From contig JAVEVF010000075.1 of NCBI GenBank assembly GCA_034005175.1, forward strand, positions 1 through 9,207: DNA of 9,207 bases. Reading direction: 5' to 3'. The stretch comes from JAVEVF01 sp034005175. Its GTDB lineage: Bacteria > Actinomycetota > Coriobacteriia > Anaerosomatales > SLCP01. The position numbers and the translations under genes are program-made. Positions 1-7,574 of this stretch are shown in pieces; position 1 is the first letter of the stretch; every line of letters starts with the position of its first letter. Below the pieces are notes generated by a model. It ran no database searches. It was not told the DNA's origin and worked only from the letters and a program-made list of their open reading frames with translations.

Positions 1-940
1 GACACCGGTGGCCATCAAGGTTGTGCGCCCTGGTGCCGCCCGTCTCATCAAGGCCGACCTCGCAGAGGCGCGCCGCCTCTTCGCACGTTTGGACAGGGTA
101 GGGCTTTCACGCCGTATCGATGCGCCCGCGCTTCTGGAGGAGTTCGCCACCTCTCTTTCCAACGAGCTCGATCTGCGCATCGAGGGAAGAGCCTCGGACC
201 GCTTTGCGCACGATTTCCGAGACGACCCCTATGTCATGACCCCACGTATCGCGTGGAGCCTCACCTCGCGCAACGTGCTGACCATGGAGTTCGTGGAAGG
301 ATGGCGGCTCACCGATCTTGACGATGCGACGCGCGCGGGTGTCGATGCGTTTCGTCTTGCGCTTCATGGAGCCGAGGTCTTCATGTGGCAGGTGCTTGTC
401 CTCGGCCGATATCACGCTGATCTGCATCCGGCGAACCTCTTCGTGACGCCTGACTCGCGTATCTGCTATCTGGACTTCGGGATCGTCGGCACAACAGAGC
501 CGGCCGAGCGGCTGAGCATCGCACAGGTGCTCGCAGCGACGGTGTATGGCGATGCCGACCGCGCGCTGCGGTACTCGGCAGAACTCGGGCTCGTCGTGCC
601 GGCGCATAAGCAAGCGCATGTCAGGCAGCGAGTAGGCGACCTCATGCAGCGCACGCTCAATGCGCCCGGCAAACCTGCGGATGTGAAGGGGTTTGCGACG
701 GGGTTTCTCTCGGTGATGGCCGATGCCCGAGTTCCCATCCCTGCTGGCTATGGGCTGCTGGTGAAGGCGCTCGTCACGGTCGAAGGCGTCGCGCGCGCCA
801 TCTATCCCCAGATCGACATCACGCAGTCCGCGAAGCCCTTCGCCACGCGGCTGATCGCGGCACAGATGGTTCGTCCTGACCGCATCGCTGAGCGATTGCC
901 GGTCGCGATAAGAGCGGCCATTCGTGAACTGGCATCGTGA
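1..940 (+). CDS. ubiB: ABC1/UbiB (AarF) family atypical protein kinase, 5'-truncated by window edge
   Basis: The reading frame is already open at base 2, so this is the C-terminal 312 residues of a longer protein; the GTG at 8 is an internal valine. The opening residues TPVAIKVVRPG carry the family's VAIK-type motif, with the ATP-contacting lysine at codon 17-19. Further on are an ABC1-type ELDLRIEGR segment, the catalytic loop HADLHPAN (from 413) and the metal-binding DFG (from 473), all intact. Known members are membrane-associated kinase-like ATPases that support quinone biosynthesis or lipid homeostasis; the substrate here cannot be told from sequence. Only about 155 residues follow DFG and I see no hydrophobic helical hairpin at the C-terminus, whereas many UbiB proteins continue further and end in membrane segments. 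The gene ends TGA and converges on larE with a 38 bp gap. Family assignment is firm; the exact role is not. Confidence 0.9.
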   Translation, partial: TPVAIKVVRPGAARLIKADLAEARRLFARLDRVGLSRRIDAPALLEEFATSLSNELDLRIEGRASDRFAHDFRDDPYVMTPRIAWSLTSRNVLTMEFVEGWRLTDLDDATRAGVDAFRLALHGAEVFMWQVLVLGRYHADLHPANLFVTPDSRICYLDFGIVGTTEPAERLSIAQVLAATVYGDADRALRYSAELGLVVPAHKQAHVRQRVGDLMQRTLNAPGKPADVKGFATGFLSVMADARVPIPAGYGLLVKALVTVEGVARAIYPQIDITQSAKPFATRLIAAQMVRPDRIAERLPVAIRAAIRELAS

Positions 941-959
941 GGGCGGTCGGTCGGTTGGC

Positions 960-978
960 GTGGCCGCGGAAAGGCCGC
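960..978. terminator. Weak hairpin in the convergent ubiB/larE gap
   Basis: A 6 bp stem (960-965 with 973-978, one G-T wobble, 7-base loop) fills most of the 38 bp gap between two convergent genes. No T-run follows on either strand. It could act as a bidirectional terminator, but a stem this short occurs easily by chance in GC-rich DNA. Confidence 0.25.
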
Positions 979-1818
979 TTAGCGCGATTCGGCGATGGGC
1001 CGCTCATCATCCTCACCGCCGGGAAGCACTTCGTTGAGGCTACCGGAACGGTAGCCATCGAGGTCGATAGCGGCGTACGAGAAGCCCGCATCGCAGATCG
1101 CCACGCTGATGGCGTCGCGCAACTCCCACGCACGCGTCATCTCCTCCGATGCCACCTCTACGCGCGCCACCTGCCCGTGCGATCGCACGCGAATCTGTCC
1201 CAATCCTAGGACCCTCAGCGCTTCCTCGGCATCAGCCACTCGGCTCAAGCCAGGCTCGTCGATCCTCTCACCGTACGGGAATCGTGACGCCAGACACGCC
1301 ATCGAGGGTTTGTCCCAGTTCGGGAGTGCGAGATCCCGTGCGACCTCGCGTATGTCGCTCTTCGTCATACCTACCGACTGCAGCGGGCTCACGACACCGA
1401 GTTCGCGTGCTGCTTGAGCTCCGGGTCGGTGATCAGCAAGGTCGTCGGCGTTGGAGCCGTCTACGATATGGGTGAACCCGCGGCTGTCGGCAAGGGTACG
1501 CAGCGTGCTGAAGAGCTCTCGCTTGCAGTGGTAACAGCGCCGTGGGGTGTTCTCTCGAAATCGCGGGTCAGAGAGCTCTTCGGTCGCGACCTCACTAAGT
1601 GGGATGCCAAGGGCTGCTGCGAGTGCGCGCGCGGAGGTGCGTTCATGGGCGGAGTGGATGTCAGAGACCGCCATAGCGACGCAGGAGCGCTCGGCCAAGA
1701 CCTCCTGGGCTGTGACGGCCAGGAGCGTGGAGTCGATGCCTCCGGAATACGCCACGAGCACCGACCCGAGCTCTGCGAGAAGCGAACGGAGATGATGGTA
1801 TCTCTGGGATGCCGGCAC
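979..1818 (-). CDS. larE: LarE-type ATP-dependent sulfur insertase (nickel-pincer nucleotide cofactor synthesis)
   Basis: This is a 279-residue PP-loop protein. LarE adenylates pyridinium-3,5-biscarboxylic acid mononucleotide and inserts sulfur, giving the thiolated precursor of the nickel-pincer cofactor used by lactate racemase (LarA) and relatives. Visible motifs are the pyrophosphatase loop SGGIDS (residues 25-30), CYHCK (95-99), the DGSNADDLADHRPG block (120-133), KPSMACLASRFPYG (170-183) and the C-terminal GYRSGSLNE. Cys175 aligns with the sulfur-donating cysteine (C176) of Lactobacillus plantarum LarE. The extra pair Cys95/Cys98 recalls LarE proteins thought to hold an iron-sulfur cluster rather than sacrificing a single cysteine. 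The GTG start at 1816-1818 has GGAGGAAGG (plus 1825-1833) six bases upstream, and an in-frame TGA just beyond rules out a longer protein. No larA, larB or larC is in the window, so its client enzyme is unknown. Confidence 0.92.
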   Translation of the reverse strand: MPASQRYHHLRSLLAELGSVLVAYSGGIDSTLLAVTAQEVLAERSCVAMAVSDIHSAHERTSARALAAALGIPLSEVATEELSDPRFRENTPRRCYHCKRELFSTLRTLADSRGFTHIVDGSNADDLADHRPGAQAARELGVVSPLQSVGMTKSDIREVARDLALPNWDKPSMACLASRFPYGERIDEPGLSRVADAEEALRVLGLGQIRVRSHGQVARVEVASEEMTRAWELRDAISVAICDAGFSYAAIDLDGYRSGSLNEVLPGGEDDERPIAESR

Positions 1819-1844
1819 GCGGTTCCTTCCTCCGAATTCTCATG

Positions 1845-1850
1845 AGTATA
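1845..1850 (-). promoter_or_regulatory. Possible -10 box for larE
   Basis: Read on the minus strand this is TATACT, a near-consensus -10 hexamer, 26 bases upstream of the larE GTG and just upstream of its Shine-Dalgarno sequence. No good -35 hexamer lies 16-18 bases further upstream, so the call rests on one element. In the same 97 bp divergent gap I could not find a convincing promoter for acs. Confidence 0.3.
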
Positions 1851-1915
1851 TCTTGCGCCCACATGCGTGATATGTTGGAAGTGAACGCATCCCGCAGTCG
1901 TCCGGGGGAGGGCCC

Positions 1916-3913
1916 ATGACTGACGAGCATGCCGAGAGTGGTCTCGAGTGTATTGCCAGTGACGAGGTAGTCGTCGAGCCGTCATCGGAGTTCTCGGCAA
2001 ATGCGGTGGTACCTGGTATGGCGCGTTACCAGGAGCTATACGCTCGCTCGATAGCAGACCCCGACACCTTCTGGCTAGAGATGGCCAAGGAGCATCTCGA
2101 ATGGATAAGGGAACCGACCCTCGGCTTGCAGGGTGGATTCGAGGCGCTCGACTACACGTACTTTGCGGATGGCACGCTCAATGTCTCGGCGAACTGCCTT
2201 GATCGCCATCTGTCGACCTGGCGTCGCAACAAGGCAGCCCTCATCTGGGAGGGTGACGACGGCTCCTCACGAACCTACACCTACCAGCAGCTTCATCACG
2301 AAGTGAGCCGATTTGCCAACGTCTTGCGCAAGAAGGGCATACACCGTGGTGATCGTGTAGCCATCTACCTGCCGATGATTCCGGAGCTGCCCATCTCCAT
2401 GCTCGCGTGTGCGCGCATCGGCGCGATCCACTCGGTGATCTTCGGCGGATTCTCGTCTTCGGCACTACGCGGTCGCATACAGGACTGCGGTGCCAAGCTG
2501 CTCATCACCGCAGATGAGGGTATCCGAGGAGGGCGCAAGGTCCCACTGAAGGTCTCAGCCGACGAGGCGCTGTTCGAGTGCCCAAGCGTCGAGGCGTGCG
2601 TGGTGGTGAAGCGCGGTGTGGGCGAGGTGGACATGGAGCCCGGCCGCGACACCTGGTGGCATCAGGAGGTGACTGCACCCGAGGTTCGCAAGCCGTGTGA
2701 CATCGAGGAGATGGGTGCAGAAGATCCGTTGTTCGTCCTGTATACCTCTGGTTCGACGGGCAAACCAAAGGGCGTGTTGCATACCACGGCCGGGTATGTG
2801 CTGTTCTCGCTGCTCACATTCAAGACGGTGTTCGATTACAAAGACGAGGACGTGTTCTGGTGCACCGCCGATATCGGTTGGGTGACCGGGCACTCCTACA
2901 TCGTGTACGGTCCGCTTGCTGCCGGTGCCACGGCTCTCATGTTCGAAGGCGTGCCCACCTATCCTGACCCGGGCCGTTTCTGGGCGGTGGTAGAGAAGTA
3001 CCGTGTGAACTCCCTGTACACAGCGCCCACGGCCATCCGGGCTCTCATGCGTCACGGACAGGGATGGCCAGAGCGTTACGACCTGTCGAGTCTGAGGCTG
3101 CTGGGTACGGTGGGCGAGCCTATCAACCCCGAAGTCTGGCAGTGGTATCGGCGCACCATCGGCCGTGATGAGCTGCCTGTGGTGGACACGTACTGGCAGA
3201 CGGAGACCGGCGGGGTCATCATCACGCCCTTCCCGGGGGCTACACCGCTCAAGCCCGGTAGCGCGACCGTGCCGTTCTTCGGGGTCGTACCACGCGTCGT
3301 GCGTGAGGACGGCTCAGATGCCGAGGTGGACGAGGGTGGCTATCTGGTAGTCAAAGAGCCGTGGCCAGGGGTGCTGCGCGGCATGTGGGGTGATCCTGAT
3401 CACGCGCGAATGAGCGAGGTGTACTACGACCGGTTCCCAGGGGTGTACTTCACCGGCGATGGCGCGCGTGTCGACCGCGACGGCTACTTCTGGCTGCTTG
3501 GGCGCGTGGATGACGTCATTAACGTCTCTGGCCACCGCCTCGGCACCGCAGAGATCGAGAGTGCTCTTGTCAGCCACGAAGCGGTGTCTGAGGCTGCGGT
3601 CGTAGGGTACCCGCATCCTGTGAAGGGCGAGGGCATCCATGCATACGTGGTCTTGCGCGATGGGCATCACCCATCGGAGGACCTCGCGAAGATCCTCTCG
3701 GGTCACGTGCGCAAGCTCATTGGGCCTATCGCGAAACCGGATCACGTTCAGTTCGCGCGTGATCTGCCGAAGACGCGCTCTGGCAAGATCATGCGACGCA
3801 TACTGCGCAAGATCGCGGCGGGAGAGCGGGATCTCGAAGGTTTCGGGGATCTGTCGACCCTCGCCGATCCCAAAGCCGTCAAAGACCTCCTCGCAAACAA
3901 CGAGATCTACTGA
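1916..3913 (+). CDS. acs: Acetyl-CoA synthetase, AMP-forming
   Basis: This 665-residue cytoplasmic enzyme activates acetate with ATP to acetyl-AMP and then forms acetyl-CoA. Length and layout match bacterial Acs: an N-terminal cap (YQELYARSIADPDTFW, about residues 38-53), the large adenylate-forming domain, and a C-terminal swivelling domain. Motifs seen are GAIHSVIFGGFS, the ATP loop YTSGSTGKPKG (276-286), DTYWQTETGG (424-433), YFTGDG (511-516) and the hinge region GRVDDVINVSGHR. The catalytic lysine is Lys624 in KTRSGKIMRR, the position inactivated by acetylation in Salmonella Acs (K609). Trp427 matches the tryptophan that limits the acyl pocket to acetate, which favours acetate over propionate. 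The ATG at 1916 follows GGGGGAGGG (1904-1912) at a rather short 3-4 base spacing, but the alternative ATG at 2018 has no good ribosome site and would cut into the cap. It diverges from larE and converges on the adenosyltransferase gene. Confidence 0.96.
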   Translation: MTDEHAESGLECIASDEVVVEPSSEFSANAVVPGMARYQELYARSIADPDTFWLEMAKEHLEWIREPTLGLQGGFEALDYTYFADGTLNVSANCLDRHLSTWRRNKAALIWEGDDGSSRTYTYQQLHHEVSRFANVLRKKGIHRGDRVAIYLPMIPELPISMLACARIGAIHSVIFGGFSSSALRGRIQDCGAKLLITADEGIRGGRKVPLKVSADEALFECPSVEACVVVKRGVGEVDMEPGRDTWWHQEVTAPEVRKPCDIEEMGAEDPLFVLYTSGSTGKPKGVLHTTAGYVLFSLLTFKTVFDYKDEDVFWCTADIGWVTGHSYIVYGPLAAGATALMFEGVPTYPDPGRFWAVVEKYRVNSLYTAPTAIRALMRHGQGWPERYDLSSLRLLGTVGEPINPEVWQWYRRTIGRDELPVVDTYWQTETGGVIITPFPGATPLKPGSATVPFFGVVPRVVREDGSDAEVDEGGYLVVKEPWPGVLRGMWGDPDHARMSEVYYDRFPGVYFTGDGARVDRDGYFWLLGRVDDVINVSGHRLGTAEIESALVSHEAVSEAAVVGYPHPVKGEGIHAYVVLRDGHHPSEDLAKILSGHVRKLIGPIAKPDHVQFARDLPKTRSGKIMRRILRKIAAGERDLEGFGDLSTLADPKAVKDLLANNEIY

Positions 3914-3944
3914 GACGACACGTTCGTAGCCCAGTCAGCTCGCT

Positions 3945-3959
3945 GCGGCGAAACGCCGC
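3945..3959. terminator. GC-rich hairpin between convergent acs and pduO, probable bidirectional terminator
   Basis: A perfect 6 bp stem, GCGGCG (3945-3950) with CGCCGC (3954-3959), closes on an AAA loop within the 49 bp convergent gap. Neither strand has a clear T-run after the stem, so intrinsic termination is only probable. Position between two facing stop codons is the main support. Confidence 0.42.
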
Positions 3960-3962
3960 GTG

Positions 3963-4544
3963 CTATCGGCTGCGCGTGTCCCAGAAGACATCGCCTGCAC
4001 CGTAGACGTGGTTCGCGTAGCGCGCCATCGTGAAGAGCAGATCTGAGAGACGGTTCACGAACGCCAGCACATCGCAATCGACCTCGCCAGGTGACTCGGC
4101 AAGGAAGTCGTGCATGCGCCGCTCCGCCCGGCGGACGACCGTCCGGGCGAGGTGGAGCCGACAGGCCTCCTCGCAGCCGGCCGGAAGCACGAAGCGGTCG
4201 ATTTCGCCCACCGCGGCGGTGAGCTCGTCGATCCAGGTTTCGACATGCGTGATGTCAGCGGGTACGATACGCGGTCCAGTGTGTTCCTCGGCACGCACTG
4301 CCGCGGGCGTGGCCAGCAGACTTGAGCAATCGAACAGGCGGTGCTGCACGAAGTCAAGCATCATGTCGAGCCTCAAGTCATCCTCGGCCGCGACCTCCAG
4401 TGCGGCGCGTGCAAGCCCGATGGCGCAGTTGGCTTCATCGACGGATCCGTACGCCTCCACGCGCCCGCCGTTCTTGGGAACTCGCATCCCTCCCACGATC
4501 GAGGTCTCGCCCTCATCGCCTCTGCGGGTGTAGATCTTCGACAC
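3963..4544 (-). CDS. pduO: PduO-type cob(I)alamin adenosyltransferase (ATP:corrinoid adenosyltransferase)
   Basis: This 193-residue cytoplasmic enzyme moves the 5'-deoxyadenosyl group of ATP onto cob(I)alamin, making adenosylcobalamin for mutases, dehydratases or B12-dependent ribonucleotide reductase. Family motifs are present in order: TRRGDEGETS (6-15), RVEAYGSVDEANCAIG (28-43), FVLPAG (118-123), ARTVVRRAER (133-142) and NRLSDLLF (164-171). The N-terminal TRxGDxGxT and the RxxxRRAER helix form the ATP site at trimer interfaces in known structures. The usual FVLPGG turn reads FVLPAG here, a mild change. The GTG start (4542-4544) has an ideal AGGAGG (plus 4551-4556) six bases upstream. No cobalamin-using enzyme lies in the window, so the cofactor's client is unknown. 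It diverges from uvrA across 162 bp. Confidence 0.94.
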   Translation of the reverse strand: MSKIYTRRGDEGETSIVGGMRVPKNGGRVEAYGSVDEANCAIGLARAALEVAAEDDLRLDMMLDFVQHRLFDCSSLLATPAAVRAEEHTGPRIVPADITHVETWIDELTAAVGEIDRFVLPAGCEEACRLHLARTVVRRAERRMHDFLAESPGEVDCDVLAFVNRLSDLLFTMARYANHVYGAGDVFWDTRSR

Positions 4545-4577
4545 GGCCTGCCTCCTGACTGAACGGCGCTCATAACC

Positions 4578-4583
4578 ACTATA
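4578..4583 (-). promoter_or_regulatory. Possible -10 box for pduO
   Basis: On the minus strand this reads TATAGT, 33 bases upstream of the pduO GTG. A TTGCCG hexamer lies upstream but 20 bases away, longer than the usual 16-18, so only the -10 element is persuasive. I see no cobalamin riboswitch between it and the gene; the leader is too short for one. Confidence 0.3.
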
Positions 4584-4624
4584 CCGCTCGGCTGGAAGGT
4601 GGCCGGCAAGTTCTTGAACGAAGG

Positions 4625-4638
4625 CGAACGTGCGTTCG
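4625..4638. promoter_or_regulatory. LexA (SOS) operator upstream of uvrA
   Basis: The 14 bases CGAACGTGCGTTCG form an inverted repeat with 6 bp perfect arms around a 2-base centre. They match the LexA/DinR operator of Gram-positive bacteria and actinobacteria, CGAAC-N4-GTTCG, at every defined position. The site covers the expected -35 region of the TACAAT promoter at 4653-4658 and lies 68 bp before the uvrA start codon, so bound LexA would block RNA polymerase. uvrA is a classic SOS gene, which supports the call. It is about 40 bp upstream of the pduO -10 candidate on the other strand and probably does not control that gene directly. Confidence 0.85.
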
Positions 4639-4652
4639 CTCGTCAGGGAGGG

Positions 4653-4658
4653 TACAAT
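4653..4658 (+). promoter_or_regulatory. -10 box of the probable uvrA operon promoter
   Basis: TACAAT is a good sigma-70-type -10 hexamer. A 17-base spacer would place the -35 at 4630-4635 (GTGCGT), a poor match lying inside the LexA operator. Transcription would begin near 4665, leaving a leader of about 42 bases before the GTG at 4707. The promoter therefore lies inside the longest open frame that reaches back to 4599, which argues against that early start. Confidence 0.55.
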
Positions 4659-4690
4659 AAGGAGTTGTTCACAATCCCCTCATGCTCGGA

Positions 4691-4698
4691 GAGGAAGG
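4691..4698 (+). promoter_or_regulatory. Ribosome binding site that fixes the uvrA start at 4707
   Basis: GAGGAAGG lies eight bases before the GTG at 4707. No comparable site precedes the ATG at 4599. Confidence 0.7.
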
Positions 4699-4706
4699 TA
4701 CGCTCC

Positions 4707-7574
4707 GTGTCTCTTGAATCCATCTCCATCCGTGGAGCCCGCGAGCACAACCTCAAGGGCTTCGATCTTGACATCCCGCGGGACAGGCTGGTCGTCATCA
4801 CGGGGCTTTCGGGCTCGGGAAAGTCCTCGCTAGCCTTCGACACGATCTATGCCGAGGGGCAGCGCCGGTACGTGGAGTCGCTTTCCGCGTACGCCCGTCA
4901 GTTCCTCGGCCAGATGGACAAGCCCGACGTCGATCATATAGAGGGACTGTCGCCCGCCGTATCCATCGATCAGAAGACCACTTCGCGAAACCCGCGCTCC
5001 ACGGTGGGAACGGTCACCGAGATCTATGACTACCTGCGGCTTCTCTTCGCGCGCGTGGGGATTCCCCACTGCCCCGTGTGTAACCGACCCATCGAGCGGC
5101 AGACGCCCGATCAGATCGTGGACCGCATATTAGAGTCAGCCGAGGGCACACGTCTGCAGGTGCTCGCGCCTGTGGTGAAGGGTCGCAAAGGCGAGTACGG
5201 CAAGCTCTTCGAGGACCTGCGCCGAGAAGGTTTTGCGCGCGTGCGTGTGGACAAGGAGATGCGCACGCTTGACGAGGACATCGTGCTGGACAAGAAGTAC
5301 AAGCATGATATCGAGGTGGTCGTGGACCGCCTTGTCATCAAGAGCGGCATACGTTCACGCCTCGCCGACAGCGTGGAGACTGCGCTGCGTCTGGCGGGTG
5401 GAACCGTGCTCATCTCGGTGATCGATGGCGAGGAGCTCTCGTTCTCACAGGCTCTCGCATGCCCTGTCCACGGTATCTCAATGGACGAGCTCGCCCCGCG
5501 TGACTTCTCCTTCAACGCCCCTTACGGTGCGTGTCCTGACTGCGCAGGCCTGGGCTCTCGTCTGGAGGTGTCTCCCGACCTCGTAGTCCCCGACGGCTCG
5601 CTCTCGCTCGATGAGGGCGCGATCAAGCCGTTCACGAGCGGCACGAACTACTACCCGCAGCTGCTAGCTGCCGCTGCGAACCACCTCGGCGTGCCCACCG
5701 ATGTGGCCTGGGACGAGCTGCCGGAGGAGTCACGAGACGCACTTCTGCACGGGCTTGGTGACGAGCGCATACGCATCGACTACGTCACGAGGGACGGACG
5801 CGAGACCCACTGGTTCTCTAGATACGAGGGCGCACTCGCGAGCGTCATGCGGCGGTTCGAGGAAAGCGAGTCCGAGGCGGTGCGCGACAAGCTCGAGGAG
5901 TACATGGCGGTCATTCCGTGCAAGACATGTGGTGGTGCTCGGCTTAGGCCCGAGATCCTTGCGGTGACGTTCGGCGGCAAGAACGTCTATCAGACCACCG
6001 GCATGAGCGCGAAGGACTCGCTCGCGTTCTTCGAAAGCGTGGTGCTTTCCGAACGCGAGGAACACATCGCGCGCAGGGTCATCAAGGAGATACTCGAGCG
6101 CCTGCGGTTCCTCGTCGACGTCGGCCTTGACTACCTTACTCTCGAGCGCGCCACCGCCACGCTCTCGGGAGGCGAGGCGCAGCGTATCAGGCTCGCCACG
6201 CAGATAGGATCTGGCTTGATGGGGGTGCTCTACATCCTTGACGAGCCTTCCATCGGACTGCACCAGCGTGACAACGCAAGGTTGATCGCCACGATGGAAC
6301 GGCTCCGGGAGCTCGGCAACACGGTTATCGTCGTCGAGCACGACGAGGAGACGATAAGGGCCGCGGATTTCGTTGTGGACATGGGTCCGGGTGCAGGCGA
6401 GCACGGCGGTCACATCGTGTGCGTGGGCACTCCCGATGACATCGTGCGTTGCGAGGACTCGCTTACCGGAGCGTATCTTGCTGGCAGCTGTGCAGTGCCG
6501 ATCCCTAGCGAGCGCAGAGTGCGCACGAAGGGCTCCATCAGGCTTTCGGGGGCGCAGGAGCACAACCTCAAGGACATCGATGTCGAGTTCCCCCTCGGCT
6601 CGCTCGTGCTGATCACTGGTGTCTCGGGGTCGGGAAAGTCTTCCCTCGTCACCGACACCCTGGCGCCAGCGTTGGCAAACAAGCTGCAGCGTGCCCGGAA
6701 GCGTACGGGCAGGTACCGGTCGATATCTGGTCTTGAGACGATCGACAAGGTCATCGACATCGATCAGTCTCCGATCGGACGCACCCCCCGCTCTAACCCC
6801 GCGACGTACACAGGCGTATGGGATGACATACGCTCGCTTTTCGCCTCCACTCCTGAATCGAAGGCTCGTGGATACGCTCCGGGAAGGTTCTCTTTCAATG
6901 TGAAGGGGGGCAGATGCGAGGCGTGCAAAGGGGACGGCCAGATCAAGATCGAGATGCACTTCCTGCCCGATGTGTACGTGCCGTGTGAGGTCTGTAAGGG
7001 GGCGCGCTACAACCGCGAGACACTGCAGGTCACTTACCGAGGAAAGACCGTGAGTGATGTGCTGAGCATGACCGTCGAAGAAGCGCTGCACTTCTTTGAG
7101 AACATCCCTCCTATCAAGCGTAAGCTTCAGACGTTGTACGACGTCGGGCTCGGCTACCTGCGTCTCGGCCAGCCGGCGACGACGCTGTCTGGCGGTGAGG
7201 CTCAGCGCGTGAAGCTCGCAAGCGAGTTGCAGCGCCGATCGACAGGGCGCACGTTCTACATCCTTGACGAGCCGACGACAGGCCTGCACTTCGACGACGT
7301 CCGCCAGCTGCTGAACGTGCTCCAGCGGCTTGTCGAGGGGGGCAACACCGTCTTGGTCATCGAACACAACCTCGACGTCATCAAGAGCGCCGACTACATC
7401 ATCGATCTCGGCCCGGAGGGCGGAGACGCGGGCGGAGAGATAGTGGTGGTGGGAACGCCCGAGGAGATCGCCGCGTGCGAGCGCTCGCACACCGGTCGGT
7501 TCCTGCGACCCGTGCTTGAAGGTCGCGGTGCCACCGTCCACCCGGAGGGCCGCAGAGCGGTGGGATGCTCGTGA
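4707..7574 (+). CDS. uvrA: Excinuclease ABC subunit A (UvrA), DNA damage-recognition ATPase
   Basis: From the GTG at 4707 the protein has 955 residues, close to the usual 940-960, and begins VSLESISIRGAREHNLKG as UvrA proteins do. UvrA dimers find bulky DNA lesions and load UvrB in nucleotide excision repair. Both ABC ATPase modules are complete: Walker A GLSGSGKS (33-40) and GVSGSGKS (638-645), signatures LSGGEAQR (486-493 and 827-834), and Walker B YILDEPSIGLH (509-519) and YILDEPTTGLH (851-861). Zinc-site residues are visible as CPVC (122-125), C252/H255 with CPDC (276-279), CKTC (405-408), and the C-terminal finger C737-x2-C740-x19-C760-x2-C763. The frame extends back to an ATG at 4599, but those 36 codons hold the LexA box and promoter and match nothing expected in UvrA. 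The stop overlaps the next gene, and a LexA operator implies SOS induction. uvrB is not in the window. Confidence 0.98.
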   Translation: MSLESISIRGAREHNLKGFDLDIPRDRLVVITGLSGSGKSSLAFDTIYAEGQRRYVESLSAYARQFLGQMDKPDVDHIEGLSPAVSIDQKTTSRNPRSTVGTVTEIYDYLRLLFARVGIPHCPVCNRPIERQTPDQIVDRILESAEGTRLQVLAPVVKGRKGEYGKLFEDLRREGFARVRVDKEMRTLDEDIVLDKKYKHDIEVVVDRLVIKSGIRSRLADSVETALRLAGGTVLISVIDGEELSFSQALACPVHGISMDELAPRDFSFNAPYGACPDCAGLGSRLEVSPDLVVPDGSLSLDEGAIKPFTSGTNYYPQLLAAAANHLGVPTDVAWDELPEESRDALLHGLGDERIRIDYVTRDGRETHWFSRYEGALASVMRRFEESESEAVRDKLEEYMAVIPCKTCGGARLRPEILAVTFGGKNVYQTTGMSAKDSLAFFESVVLSEREEHIARRVIKEILERLRFLVDVGLDYLTLERATATLSGGEAQRIRLATQIGSGLMGVLYILDEPSIGLHQRDNARLIATMERLRELGNTVIVVEHDEETIRAADFVVDMGPGAGEHGGHIVCVGTPDDIVRCEDSLTGAYLAGSCAVPIPSERRVRTKGSIRLSGAQEHNLKDIDVEFPLGSLVLITGVSGSGKSSLVTDTLAPALANKLQRARKRTGRYRSISGLETIDKVIDIDQSPIGRTPRSNPATYTGVWDDIRSLFASTPESKARGYAPGRFSFNVKGGRCEACKGDGQIKIEMHFLPDVYVPCEVCKGARYNRETLQVTYRGKTVSDVLSMTVEEALHFFENIPPIKRKLQTLYDVGLGYLRLGQPATTLSGGEAQRVKLASELQRRSTGRTFYILDEPTTGLHFDDVRQLLNVLQRLVEGGNTVLVIEHNLDVIKSADYIIDLGPEGGDAGGEIVVVGTPEEIAACERSHTGRFLRPVLEGRGATVHPEGRRAVGCS

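Noticed and set aside
1848..1876. Candidate acs promoter with TTGCGC and TATGTT.
   Set aside because: The two hexamers are only 12 bases apart, too close for a sigma-70 promoter, and no other pair in the gap is convincing.
1414..2000. Open frames of 143 and 179 codons across larE and the divergent gap.
   Set aside because: They are out of frame with the LarE and Acs motifs and show no domain of their own.
4545..4706. A cobalamin riboswitch for the adenosyltransferase gene.
   Set aside because: The likely leader is only about 25 bases and no B12-box-like sequence is visible; the gap is accounted for by two promoters, a LexA operator and ribosome sites.
5730..7541. A 603-codon open frame on the minus strand.
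   Set aside because: It lies entirely antisense to uvrA, whose complete motifs prove the plus frame. Its protein is Arg/His/Val-rich with no recognisable domain; long antisense frames are expected in GC-rich genes.
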